Shown here: positions 45,176 through 53,506 of the stretch, piece after piece
Layout of the letters: each line of letters starts with the position of its first letter
Numbering within the stretch: position 1 is the stretch's first letter
Source of the DNA: Lachnospiraceae bacterium
Lineage (GTDB): Bacteria > Bacillota > Clostridia > Lachnospirales > Lachnospiraceae
Reading direction: 5' to 3'
Assembly (NCBI GenBank): GCA_003507655.1
Contig: DNUZ01000024.1
Location: forward strand, 186,001-250,000
DNA length: 64,000 nucleotides
Translations under genes and position numbers: made by a program
Notes under the pieces: generated by a model
The model's database searches: none
Told to the model about the DNA's origin: nothing
The model's input: only the letters and a program-made list of their open reading frames with translations

Positions 45176-45203
45176 TTGACATTTGACATATTTGGTGTAT
45201 AAT
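45176..45203 (+). promoter_or_regulatory. Promoter of the amino-acid ABC importer
   Basis: Consensus TTGACA (45176-45181), 16 bp, consensus TATAAT (45198-45203). Confidence 0.85.
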
Positions 45204-45215
45204 TATAACAATTCG

Positions 45216-45247
45216 ATGGAGAAGGTCATACTTTCTCCATTTTTTGT
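45216..45247 (+). terminator. Leader hairpin with T-run upstream of the ABC importer
   Basis: ATGGAGAA (45216-45223) pairs with TTCTCCAT (45233-45240), followed by TTTTTTG. It starts about 12 nt after the -10 box, so it would be at the very 5' end of the mRNA. It could act as an attenuator or as a 5' stability hairpin. Confidence 0.6.
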
Positions 45248-45279
45248 TGTAGTTGACATAATTCTAAGGAGGAGCAAGG

Positions 45280-46140
45280 ATGAAAAGGAAATTAATTGGA
45301 GTAATTTTAATGGCAGTGATGGTTTGCTCACTGGCAGCATGTGGTTCAAAAGAGACCAAGGAAACAAAAGCAGACGCAGATAAGTCAGGAACACCGGTTT
45401 TAAGAGTAGCAATGGAATGTGGCTATGCACCATATAACTGGACACAGTCAGATGACTCGAACGGAGCAGTTCCGATCGAGGACAGCAAAGATTATGCGTA
45501 TGGATACGATGTTATGATGGCAAAGAAGATTGCAGATAAATTAGGCTGTGAGCTTCAGATCGTAAAACTGGACTGGGATTCTTTAATTCCTGCAGTACAG
45601 TCAGGAACCGTGGATTGTGTTATCGCAGGTCAGTCAATTACTTCTGACAGAAAAGAAATGGTAGATTTTACAGAGCCATATTATTATGCATCCATCGTTA
45701 CTTTAGTAAAATCTGATGGAAAATATGCAGATGCAAAAGGAATCAGCGATCTTGCAGGTGCAACCTGTACATCACAGCTTGGAACAATCTGGTACGACAA
45801 TTGTCTGCCACAGTTAAAAGATGCGAATATCCAGCCGGCACAGGAATCCGCTCCGGCAATGTTAGTAGCATTAGAGAGTGGCCGTACAGATTTAGTAGCA
45901 ACAGATATTCCGACAGCAAAAGCAGCATGTGTTGCTTATCCGGATCTGAAGATTTTAGATTTTACAGATACAGATGATAACTACAAAGTATCCGATGAAG
46001 ATATCAACATTGGTATTTCTGTGAAAAAAGGAAATACAGAGCTTACAGACAAGATCAACAGCGTATTAAAAGAGATGACAACAGAGGACTTTGACTCTAT
46101 GATGGACGAGGCAATTTCTGTTCAGCCGTTATCCGAGTAA
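45280..46140 (+). CDS. Amino-acid ABC transporter substrate-binding lipoprotein
   Basis: 286 residues. Signal peptide with lipobox L-A-A-C-G (Cys21), then a charged linker. SBP family 3 fold: L-R-V-A-M-E-C-G-Y-A-P-Y-N-W near residue 42, G-Y-D-V-M-M-A-K-K-I near 77 and D-C-V-I-A-G-Q-S-I-T-S-D-R near 112 are typical of polar amino-acid binders (Gln, cystine, Arg group). It is anchored to the outer face of the membrane and hands its ligand to the permease encoded 25 bp downstream. Confidence 0.92.
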   Translation: MKRKLIGVILMAVMVCSLAACGSKETKETKADADKSGTPVLRVAMECGYAPYNWTQSDDSNGAVPIEDSKDYAYGYDVMMAKKIADKLGCELQIVKLDWDSLIPAVQSGTVDCVIAGQSITSDRKEMVDFTEPYYYASIVTLVKSDGKYADAKGISDLAGATCTSQLGTIWYDNCLPQLKDANIQPAQESAPAMLVALESGRTDLVATDIPTAKAACVAYPDLKILDFTDTDDNYKVSDEDINIGISVKKGNTELTDKINSVLKEMTTEDFDSMMDEAISVQPLSE

Positions 46141-46164
46141 TCAATTAAAAAGGGGTTAGATAAC

Positions 46165-46950
46165 GTGATTTCAAACATGAACTTTTGGGAACGTATTCTC
46201 TATCTGTTACAGGAATATGGAACCTCCTATTTAAAAGGTGCAGGAACAACACTTGTGATTGCACTCGTATCGACAGCAATCGGTTGTCTGATAGGATTTA
46301 TCGTCGGAATCATCCAGACGATTCCGGAGGACAAGCAGAGAGATTCGCTGTTAAAAAAGATTGTTTTAAAGATTGTAAAAATTATTTTAAAGATTTATGT
46401 GGAAGTATTCCGTGGAACGCCGATGATCGTGCAGGCAGTGTTTATTTACTATGGAGCCGCACAGATTTTTAACATCCAGATGGGAATGTGGCAGTCTGCA
46501 TTTTTAATCGTATCGATCAATACCGGTGCGTATATGGCAGAATCCGTGCGTGGTGGAATCATTTCCGTCGATCCGGGACAGACCGAAGGTGCAAAGGCAA
46601 TTGGAATGACACATGTACAGACAATGACCAATGTCATTCTGCCACAGGCATTTCGGAATATTTTACCGCAGATCGGCAACAACCTGATCATCAACATCAA
46701 GGATACTTCCGTATTGTCCATTATCAGTATTGTAGACTTGTTCTTTGTACATAAGAGCGTGGCAGGTGCGTTGTATACCTATTTTGAATCCGCAGTGATC
46801 GTAATGTGTATGTATCTGATCATGACATTAGCAGCGTCTAAACTGCTCCGTTTATGGGAGAAAAAGATGGATGGTTCACAGAACTATGAATTAGTCGATG
46901 TCATGGGGATCGGAACCCAGCTGGGCGAAGAAGTAAAACGTGGAGAGTAG
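46165..46950 (+). CDS. Amino-acid ABC transporter permease
   Basis: 261 residues, starting at GTG 46165 (AAAGGGGTTAG upstream). HisM/GlnP-type protein with about five helices; the EAA loop E-G-A-K-A-I-G-M-T-H-V-Q near residue 140 contacts the ATPase. Forms the membrane channel of the importer with the genes on either side. The Arg/Glu-rich end (E-E-V-K-R-G-E) is cytosolic. Confidence 0.92.
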   Translation: MISNMNFWERILYLLQEYGTSYLKGAGTTLVIALVSTAIGCLIGFIVGIIQTIPEDKQRDSLLKKIVLKIVKIILKIYVEVFRGTPMIVQAVFIYYGAAQIFNIQMGMWQSAFLIVSINTGAYMAESVRGGIISVDPGQTEGAKAIGMTHVQTMTNVILPQAFRNILPQIGNNLIINIKDTSVLSIISIVDLFFVHKSVAGALYTYFESAVIVMCMYLIMTLAASKLLRLWEKKMDGSQNYELVDVMGIGTQLGEEVKRGE

Positions 46951-46962
46951 AGGAGGTTTCAT

Positions 46963-47721
46963 ATGAATGCAGAAGATGTAATATTAGAAGTATCTCATCT
47001 GGAAAAATCTTTTGGCTCTCACGATGTGTTAAGAGATATCAGTTTTCAGGTGGCAAAAGGTGATGTGGTTTCCGTGATCGGAGCATCCGGTTCAGGAAAA
47101 TCCACAATGCTCCGCTGTGTGAATCTGTTAGAGACACCAACCGGTGGAAGCATTTTATATCATGGGGAAGATATCACCGATCCAAAGATCAACGTGCCGG
47201 CATACCGTTCTAAGGTTGGCATGGTATTCCAGAGCTTTAATCTGTTTAACAACATGACAGTTTTAGAGAACTGTATGGTAGGTCAGATCAAGGTAGCTGG
47301 AAGAAAAAAAGAAGAAGCAGAAGAAAAAGCAATGGCATACTTAAAAAAGGTTGGCATGGACGCGTACATCAATGCAAAACCGCGTCAGCTTTCCGGTGGT
47401 CAGAAACAGCGTGTGGCAATTGCAAGGGCTTTGGCAATGGAGCCGGAAATCCTGCTTTTTGACGAACCGACTTCCGCATTAGACCCACAGATGGTCGGAG
47501 AAGTCTTAAATATCATGCGTCAGCTTGCGCAGGAAGGCCTTACGATGATCGTAGTCACACATGAGATGGCATTTGCAAGAGACATTTCAAGTCATGTGAT
47601 CTTTATGTCAGACGGCGTGATCGAAGAAGAAGGAACTGCAAAAGAAGTATTCTTAGAGCCAAAGAGCGAAAAGACCAAAGAGTTCTTAAGCAGATTCCGT
47701 GGAATTGAAGGCGAGGTATAA
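46963..47721 (+). CDS. Amino-acid ABC transporter ATP-binding protein
   Basis: 252 residues. Walker [10 protein letters not shown] near residue 39, signature L-S-G-G-Q-K-Q-R near 143, Walker [13 protein letters not shown] near 163, H-loop V-T-H-E-M near 200. GlnQ/HisP type. It powers uptake by the permease upstream. AGAGGAGGTTTCAT is the RBS; the three genes form one operon. Confidence 0.94.
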   Translation: MNAEDVILEVSHLEKSFGSHDVLRDISFQVAKGDVVSVIGASGSGKSTMLRCVNLLETPTGGSILYHGEDITDPKINVPAYRSKVGMVFQSFNLFNNMTVLENCMVGQIKVAGRKKEEAEEKAMAYLKKVGMDAYINAKPRQLSGGQKQRVAIARALAMEPEILLFDEPTSALDPQMVGEVLNIMRQLAQEGLTMIVVTHEMAFARDISSHVIFMSDGVIEEEGTAKEVFLEPKSEKTKEFLSRFRGIEGEV

Positions 47722-47785
47722 TTGAATGTTTTTCCTCTTTCTGCTATACTTTGAGAAAGTATGGAGGAAGAGAAATCTCAACATA

Positions 47786-47833
47786 GAAAATTCCCTGTTC
47801 GGGTATAATATGATACCGGAACAGGGAATTTTT
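47786..47833 (+). terminator. Terminator of the ABC importer operon
   Basis: A long stem (AAAATTCCCTGTTC with GAACAGGGAATTTT, extended by GGTAT/ATACC with one mismatch) followed by T-run. Confidence 0.9.
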
Positions 47834-47857
47834 ATGTTAAAATTTTTTATAAAAGAA

Positions 47858-47884
47858 TTAGCACTCACCTCTTGACAGTGCTAA
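47858..47884. promoter_or_regulatory. CIRCE operator (HrcA site) before clpB
   Basis: TTAGCACTC (47858-47866), 9-bp spacer, CAGTGCTAA (47876-47884). The consensus is TTAGCACTC-N9-GAGTGCTAA, so only the first base of the right arm differs. HrcA binding would repress clpB until heat or misfolding stress. Confidence 0.92.
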
Positions 47885-47900
47885 CAAAAGGTGTTATACC
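47872..47900 (+). promoter_or_regulatory. clpB promoter overlapping CIRCE
   Basis: TTGACA (47872-47877), 17 bp, TATACC (47895-47900). The -35 box is inside the CIRCE spacer and right arm, so a bound repressor blocks RNA polymerase. Confidence 0.8.
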
Positions 47901-47981
47901 TTATATTGTAAAGGAAAAATAGGTTTCAGACATTCTTATTTTTAGGAAATAGAATGTGACGATAGAAAGGGGCGTAGAAGT

Positions 47982-50567
47982 ATGAACATCCAGAAATTTA
48001 CCCAGAAATCAGTAGAAGCGATCAACGATTGCGAGAAATTAGCATATGAATACGGAAATCAGGAAATCGAGCAGGAACATTTGATGGTTGCATTGATGCA
48101 GCAGGAAGATGGACTGATCCCGAAATTAATTGAGAAAATGGAGATCCAGAAACAGCATTTTGCAGATAATGCAAGACGAAAACTGGAAGCCAGAGTTAAA
48201 GTGTCCGGAGGACAGGTTTATGTGGGACAGAATCTGAATAAAGTTCTGATCCATGCAGAAGATGAAGCAAAACAGATGGGCGATGAATATGTATCGGTAG
48301 AGCATCTGTTTTTAGCATTGATAAAATACCCGAATCAGGCAATGAAAGAACTGTTTAAGGAATATGGTATTACCAGAGAAAGATTTTTACAGAGTCTTTC
48401 TACCGTGCGTGGTAATCAGAGGGTAACTTCTGACAATCCCGAGGCAACATATGATACGCTTGAAAAATACGGCTATGACATGGTAGAGCGGGCAAAAGAC
48501 CAGAAGCTGGACCCTGTCATCGGAAGGGATACGGAAATCCGTAATGTTATTCGGATCCTGTCACGAAAGACGAAGAACAATCCGGTTTTGATCGGTGAAC
48601 CGGGTGTCGGAAAAACAGCAGTAGTAGAAGGCTTAGCACAGAGGATCGTGCGTGGTGATGTGCCGGAAGGACTGAAGGATAAAAAATTGTTTGCACTGGA
48701 TATGGGTGCATTAGTAGCAGGTGCAAAATACCGTGGAGAATTTGAGGAACGTTTAAAAGCGGTATTAGACGAAGTAAAGCAGAGTGACGGTCAGATCATT
48801 CTCTTTATTGATGAGCTGCATACCATCGTCGGAGCAGGAAAGACGGACGGTGCCATGGATGCAGGCAATATGTTAAAACCAATGCTTGCAAGAGGCGAGC
48901 TTCACTGCATCGGTGCAACAACGTTAGACGAATACCGTGAATATATTGAAAAAGATGCAGCTTTAGAGCGTCGTTTCCAGCCGGTACAGGTAGATGAGCC
49001 AACCGTAGAGGATACGATTTCTATTTTAAGAGGTATTAAAGAACGCTACGAGGTATTCCACGGAGTTAAGATTACCGATGCCGCATTAGTCAGTGCAGCA
49101 GTCCTTTCGAACCGCTATATTTCGGACCGTTTTTTACCGGATAAAGCAATTGACTTAGTTGATGAGGCATGTGCCCTGATCAAAACCGAATTAGATTCTA
49201 TGCCAACCGAGTTAGATGAGTTGAACCGTAGGATTATGCAGCTTCAGATCGAAGAAACCGCATTGAAAAAAGAGGAAGATCATCTGAGCAAGGATCGTTT
49301 AGAGGCACTTCAAAAAGAATTAGCTGAATTAAACGATGAATTTGCAGCAAAGAAGGCACAGTGGGACAATGAGAAAAAGACCGTAGAAAAAGTACAGAAG
49401 CTGCGTGAGGAATTAGAATCCCTGAAAAAAGAGATTGCACTTGCAAAACAGAACTACGATTTAGAGAAAGCAGCAGAACTTCAGTATGGCAGACTTCCGC
49501 AGTTAGAGAGTGAGCTTGCAGGGGAAGAAGAAAAAGTGAAAAAGGAAGATTTTTCACTGGTACACGAAAGTGTTACCGATGAAGAGATTGCAAGGATCAT
49601 CTCCCGCTGGACAGGAATTCCGGTAGCAAAACTGACGGAAAGTGAGCGAAACAAAACACTGCACTTAGATGAGGAACTTCATAAACGTGTCATCGGACAG
49701 GACGAGGGAGTTACAAAAGTAACCGAAGCGATCATCCGTTCCAAAGCAGGAATCAAAGATCCGACGAAACCGATCGGTTCCTTCCTGTTCCTTGGACCAA
49801 CCGGTGTCGGAAAAACGGAGTTGGCAAAGAGTCTCGCAGCAAGCCTGTTTGATGATGAAAACAACATGGTAAGGATTGACATGAGCGAATACATGGAGAA
49901 ATATTCCGTATCACGTCTGATCGGAGCGCCTCCTGGATATGTCGGCTATGAAGAGGGCGGACAGTTAACCGAGGCAGTCCGTAGAAAACCATACTCCGTA
50001 GTGCTTTTTGACGAGATTGAAAAGGCACATCCTGATGTATTCAACGTATTACTTCAGGTATTAGATGATGGCAGGATCACGGATTCACAGGGCAGGACCG
50101 TAGATTTTAAAAATACGATCCTGATCATGACTTCTAACATTGGCTCAGCACACCTGTTAGATGGTATTGATGAAAACGGCAACATCAGTAAAGATGCCGA
50201 AGAAGCCGTTATGAATGAACTTCGTGCCGGATTCCGACCGGAATTTTTGAACCGTCTGGATGAGATCATCCTGTTTAAGCCATTGACAAAGAACAACATT
50301 GGAGAAATCATCCATCTGTTAATGGAGGATCTGAACAGCCGTCTGGTAGACAAAGAAGTCCGTGTCGAGTTGTCAAAAGAAGCAGAAGCGTATGTGGTAG
50401 ACCACGGATTTGATCCGGTTTATGGTGCAAGACCGATGAAACGTTATCTGCAAAAAACAGTTGAAACCGAGGCAGCAAAGCTGATTTTAGCGGATCGCGT
50501 TCGTGCAGGAGACACCATCCTGATCGATGTGGAAAATGGAGCATTGACTGCAAAAGTGAAAGCATGA
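47982..50567 (+). CDS. clpB: ATP-dependent chaperone ClpB
   Basis: 861 residues. Clp N-domain (1-145), first AAA+ domain with G-E-P-G-V-G-K-T-A near residue 206 and Walker B I-L-F-I-D-E-L-H near 277, middle coiled-coil domain (about 400-520) that distinguishes ClpB from ClpA/ClpC, second AAA+ domain with G-P-T-G-V-G-K-T-E near 605, and the C-terminal D2-small domain. It pulls apart aggregates with the DnaK system. There is no ClpP-binding loop. The gene is under the CIRCE-controlled promoter; RBS AAAGGGGCG. Confidence 0.96.
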   Translation: MNIQKFTQKSVEAINDCEKLAYEYGNQEIEQEHLMVALMQQEDGLIPKLIEKMEIQKQHFADNARRKLEARVKVSGGQVYVGQNLNKVLIHAEDEAKQMGDEYVSVEHLFLALIKYPNQAMKELFKEYGITRERFLQSLSTVRGNQRVTSDNPEATYDTLEKYGYDMVERAKDQKLDPVIGRDTEIRNVIRILSRKTKNNPVLIGEPGVGKTAVVEGLAQRIVRGDVPEGLKDKKLFALDMGALVAGAKYRGEFEERLKAVLDEVKQSDGQIILFIDELHTIVGAGKTDGAMDAGNMLKPMLARGELHCIGATTLDEYREYIEKDAALERRFQPVQVDEPTVEDTISILRGIKERYEVFHGVKITDAALVSAAVLSNRYISDRFLPDKAIDLVDEACALIKTELDSMPTELDELNRRIMQLQIEETALKKEEDHLSKDRLEALQKELAELNDEFAAKKAQWDNEKKTVEKVQKLREELESLKKEIALAKQNYDLEKAAELQYGRLPQLESELAGEEEKVKKEDFSLVHESVTDEEIARIISRWTGIPVAKLTESERNKTLHLDEELHKRVIGQDEGVTKVTEAIIRSKAGIKDPTKPIGSFLFLGPTGVGKTELAKSLAASLFDDENNMVRIDMSEYMEKYSVSRLIGAPPGYVGYEEGGQLTEAVRRKPYSVVLFDEIEKAHPDVFNVLLQVLDDGRITDSQGRTVDFKNTILIMTSNIGSAHLLDGIDENGNISKDAEEAVMNELRAGFRPEFLNRLDEIILFKPLTKNNIGEIIHLLMEDLNSRLVDKEVRVELSKEAEAYVVDHGFDPVYGARPMKRYLQKTVETEAAKLILADRVRAGDTILIDVENGALTAKVKA

Positions 50568-50642
50568 TCCATGGATCAGCGAGCAACGGAATTATGAGTG
50601 AGCGATACTCATAATAGAATCAAACTTTAGAATATTATTAAC

Positions 50643-50683
50643 AGGAGGCACTTCTTTTCTGGTTTGGAAGAGAAGCGCCTCCT
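50643..50683 (+). terminator. Hairpin after clpB, possible terminator
   Basis: AGGAGGCACTTCT pairs with AGAAGCGCCTCCT (one mismatch). No T-run follows, so the role is uncertain. Confidence 0.5.
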
Positions 50684-50716
50684 ATAAATTTGTCAGAAAA
50701 AAGTTGATAAAAGTCC

Positions 50717-50743
50717 TTGACAAGTGGAAATTTTTTCTATAAT
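50717..50743 (+). promoter_or_regulatory. metY promoter
   Basis: TTGACA (50717-50722) and TATAAT (50738-50743), 15 bp apart; a shifted TAATAT at 50740 gives a 17-bp spacer. Confidence 0.7.
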
Positions 50744-50752
50744 ATAACACCA

Positions 50753-50767
50753 ACCTACTTGGTAGGT
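50753..50767. promoter_or_regulatory. Candidate Rrf2 operator downstream of the metY -10 box
   Basis: ACCTAC-TTG-GTAGGT, a perfect 6-bp inverted repeat with 3-bp spacer, starting 9 bp after TATAAT, so over or just after the transcription start. Repression by the Rrf2 protein encoded downstream of metY is inferred. Confidence 0.65.
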
Positions 50768-50816
50768 ATGTAAAAGAAAAAGCAAATAAATCTTAAGAAA
50801 GAACGAGGTAAAGAAG

Positions 50817-52097
50817 ATGAGTAATTATAAATTTGAAACATTGCAGCTTCATGTAGGACAGGAAAAAGCAGATCCGGTAACAGATGCAAGAGCCGTACCG
50901 ATCTATGCAACCACTTCTTATGTATTCCACAATTCCCAGCATGCAGCAGACCGCTTCGGACTGCGTGATGCAGGAAACATCTATGGTCGTCTGACAAATT
51001 CCACACAGGATGTATTTGAACAGAGAATTGCAGCATTAGAGGGTGGAGTTGCAGCATTAGCAGTTGCATCAGGAGCAGCAGCCATTACTTATGCGATTGA
51101 GGCATTAGCACAGGCAGGAGATCACATTGTTGCACAGAAAACAGTTTACGGCGGAACATTTAACCTGTTAGAGCATACATTAGTACAGTTTGGAATAGAG
51201 ACAACATTTGTCAATGCCCACGACCTCAAAGAGTTAGAAGCAGCTATTTTACCAAATACGAAAGCAGTTTACTTAGAGACACTTGGAAATCCAAACAGTG
51301 ACATTCCGGATATTGATGCGATCGCAGAGATTGCACATAAACACGGCATTCCGGTTGTAGTAGACAATACTTTTGGTACTCCATATCTGATCCGTCCGAT
51401 CGAGCATGGTGCAGATATTGTCGTACATTCTGCAACAAAATTTATCGGAGGCCACGGTACAACTCTTGGAGGAGTCATTGTAGATTCCGGAAAATTTGAC
51501 TGGAAAGCAAGTGGAAAATATGCACCGATCGCAGCACCAAACCCAAGTTATCATGGAGTATCTTTTGTAGATGCTGCCGGTCCTGCTGCATTTGTAACAT
51601 ATATCCGTGCCATCCTGCTTCGTGACCAGGGAGCAGCAATGTCACCGTTTGCGGCATTTTTACTGTTACAGGGAACAGAGACACTTTCTCTTCGATTAGA
51701 GAGACATGCCGAGAATACCAAAAAAGTCATTGAATATCTTCGTAAGCATCCGAAAGTTGCAAAAGTAAACCATCCATCCCTCCCGGATCATCCGGATCAC
51801 GCACTCTATGAGCGGTATTTCCCAAATGGTGGCGGCAGCATTTTTACATTTGAGATCAAAGGTGGTCAGGAAGAGGCATACCGCTTTATTGATAACCTTG
51901 AGATTTTCTCGCTGCTTGCAAATGTAGCAGATGTAAAATCATTGGTGATCCATCCGGCAACTACCACACATTCCCAGTTGTCAGAAGAAGAACTTGCAGA
52001 TCAGGGAATTACACCATCTACCATCCGTCTTTCCATTGGAACAGAGCATATTGACGATATTATCGCAGATCTTGAAAAAGGATTTGCAGCAGTTTAA
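50817..52097 (+). CDS. metY: O-acetylhomoserine sulfhydrylase (MetY type)
   Basis: 426 residues, the cystathionine-gamma-synthase PLP family with the length of MetY rather than MetB. R-L-T-N-S-T-Q near residue 58, A-S-G-A-A-A-I-T-Y near 83 and H-S-A-T-K-F-I-G-G-H-G-T-T near 205 (PLP Lys) are visible. It forms homocysteine from O-acetylhomoserine and sulfide, with possible O-acetylserine sulfhydrylase activity. The Rrf2 regulator gene follows 26 bp later, which fits sulfur-controlled expression. Confidence 0.93.
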   Translation: MSNYKFETLQLHVGQEKADPVTDARAVPIYATTSYVFHNSQHAADRFGLRDAGNIYGRLTNSTQDVFEQRIAALEGGVAALAVASGAAAITYAIEALAQAGDHIVAQKTVYGGTFNLLEHTLVQFGIETTFVNAHDLKELEAAILPNTKAVYLETLGNPNSDIPDIDAIAEIAHKHGIPVVVDNTFGTPYLIRPIEHGADIVVHSATKFIGGHGTTLGGVIVDSGKFDWKASGKYAPIAAPNPSYHGVSFVDAAGPAAFVTYIRAILLRDQGAAMSPFAAFLLLQGTETLSLRLERHAENTKKVIEYLRKHPKVAKVNHPSLPDHPDHALYERYFPNGGGSIFTFEIKGGQEEAYRFIDNLEIFSLLANVADVKSLVIHPATTTHSQLSEEELADQGITPSTIRLSIGTEHIDDIIADLEKGFAAV

Positions 52098-52122
52098 AAA
52101 ATAGGAAAGGGAAGGGAAAAGA

Positions 52123-52530
52123 ATGATTTCGACACGCGGACGATATTCCATCCGTATTCTTTTAGACCTTGCCGAGCATGGTAACGGTGAATTTATCCCG
52201 ATGAAAGAAGTGGCGGCCCGTCAGGGGATTTCCCTAAAATATATCGAGCGGATGATGCCGGTACTGAAAACAGGCGGGCTGGTAGACAGCCTGCACGGCA
52301 TTGGCGGTGGATATCGGTTGACAAAAGAGCCATCCGAGGTGACTTTGTGGGATATTTTAATTCTTGCAGAAGGAGATTTAGCACCGGTGTCCTGTCTGCA
52401 GGAAAATGCGGCTGTATGTGAACGGGCGGCAGCATGCAGGACTTTGCCGGTATGGGAAGATTATTATAAACTGACGAAAGATTATTTTCGTGGTATTACG
52501 TTAGAGGATCTGATGAGGCAGCAGCGTTGA
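52123..52530 (+). CDS. Rrf2 family transcriptional regulator
   Basis: 135 residues. Winged helix at about 1-60 (M-K-E-V-A-A-R-Q-G-I-S-L-K-Y-I-E-R); L-H-G-I-G-G-G-Y near 58 is the wing. Three cysteines, C91, C99 and C105 (C-x7-C-x5-C), sit where IscR-type proteins ligate an Fe-S cluster (C-x5-C-x5-C). Rrf2 proteins sense Fe-S status or cysteine; linkage to metY suggests control of sulfur assimilation. It is likely to be co-transcribed with metY and to regulate that promoter. Confidence 0.88.
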   Translation: MISTRGRYSIRILLDLAEHGNGEFIPMKEVAARQGISLKYIERMMPVLKTGGLVDSLHGIGGGYRLTKEPSEVTLWDILILAEGDLAPVSCLQENAAVCERAAACRTLPVWEDYYKLTKDYFRGITLEDLMRQQR

Positions 52531-52619
52531 GCGGCTGCCTTAAAATATAGGAAAATGTCAGTATGGTGATTTAGATATCAGGGTTAAAATATTGGGATTT
52601 ATTTCTGGTGGAATTAATA

Positions 52620-52772
52620 GAGGCACAAATGAAATATTCCAAGTTTCCTTGTGCAGAACATTCCGACGAACCTCTGAAAGCAGAAATCGTGTTCGCCAGT
52701 GGGCTTCACGATTTCTTGAGTTTCATCTCCATTGCACAAAAAGAAACTTTCCATATTTCATTTGTGCGTCTC
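52620..52772 (+). repeat. Structured palindromic element B2 (153 bp)
   Basis: Outer arms (52620-52637 and 52753-52772) pair over about 18 positions, 15 of them perfect (GCACAAATGAAATAT/ATATTTCATTTGTGC). The inner hairpin has arms AGAAATCGTG (52682-52691) and CACGATTTCT (52707-52716) around TTCGCCAGTGGGCTT. Apart from outer arms and hairpin arms, the sequence is almost identical to B1 at 43622. Confidence 0.78.
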
Positions 52773-52976
52773 TGTGGTAGACTTCTCAAAAAATTCAATA
52801 GAACAATTCAAAACAAAAATGATTTGATTCAACAAACAGATTCAGAAGTATTCACCAATATTAAAATCTAAAAGAGGGAGAGTGGGCATCTGCCTGAAAA
52901 TCCAATTCCACCTGAATTTCAAAAAATAAAATAGCACAAAAATAAATGCAACATTTTCGCCATGCCGGGACTCTGA

Positions 52977-53010
52977 TATAATGAGTGCAAGTGAGTAGGT
53001 ATGCTCACAG
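52977..53010 (+). promoter_or_regulatory. Promoter/leader repeat of the sigma factor gene
   Basis: TATAATGAGTGCAAGTGAGT followed by AGGTATGCTCAC. The first part matches 31593-31612 with one change. The TATAAT (52977-52982) looks like a -10 box; GTGAG/CTCAC can form a hairpin at the 5' end of the message. Confidence 0.5.
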
Positions 53011-53029
53011 AGCACAGGAGGAGGGACCT

Positions 53030-53506
53030 ATGGAAGAATTCATCCGTTGTTATGAAGAGATTTATCCCCGGATGTATAAAACAGCATATTATTATCTGAA
53101 AAATGCTGAAGAGGCAAAAGATGCGGTACAGGATGCGTCACTGATCTCCTATGAAAAATGGGGGCAGTTGCGGGAAAAAGAAAAGTATGCGGCATGGATG
53201 ATGCAAATCCTTGTGAATCGTTGCAAAAGGCGAATGCGGACATGGTTTCGTAAAGAGGATGATATCGAAGATATTTTGAGCAATCGGAGCGAAGAAACAT
53301 CAAAAGAAACAGATTTTGCGATGCAGGCTGCCGTAAAAGAAGTATTTTGGGAATTAAAAGATGAGGAAAGGCTGATCGTGGCGTTGTCTGTTTTTGGTGG
53401 ATATACCGGTGAAGAGATTGCTGGTATTTTAGAAAAAAATCCAAGCACCATCCGTTCTAAATACCGCAGGGCATTGAAAAAAATGAGAGAGAAGCTGGAG
53501 GGATGA
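53030..53506 (+). CDS. ECF-type RNA polymerase sigma factor
   Basis: 158 residues from ATG 53030 (AGGAGGAGGG 6 nt upstream); an in-frame start at 52985 lies in the promoter repeat. Region 2 is about 1-75 (A-Y-Y-Y-L-K-N-A-E-E-A-K-D-A-V-Q-D-A), and region 4 is about 100-155 (E-R-L-I-V-A-L-S-V-F-G-G-Y-T-G-E-E-I-A). Group IV sigma factors answer envelope signals. It overlaps by 4 bp (ATGA) with a membrane protein that has the layout expected of its anti-sigma partner. Confidence 0.88.
   Translation: MEEFIRCYEEIYPRMYKTAYYYLKNAEEAKDAVQDASLISYEKWGQLREKEKYAAWMMQILVNRCKRRMRTWFRKEDDIEDILSNRSEETSKETDFAMQAAVKEVFWELKDEERLIVALSVFGGYTGEEIAGILEKNPSTIRSKYRRALKKMREKLEG

Larger units (their letters stand above)
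52531..53029. other. Gene-free region of about 500 bp with structured element B2
   Basis: Short reading frames at 52592-52871 cross the B2 palindrome and are not believed to be genes. Contents: element B2 (52620-52772), AT-rich sequence, and the repeat/promoter at 52977-53010 before the sigma factor. Confidence 0.7.

Noticed and set aside
52592-52871. Two overlapping open frames of 62 and 87 codons
   Set aside because: Both cross the B2 palindrome; the matching region in B1 does not keep either frame.
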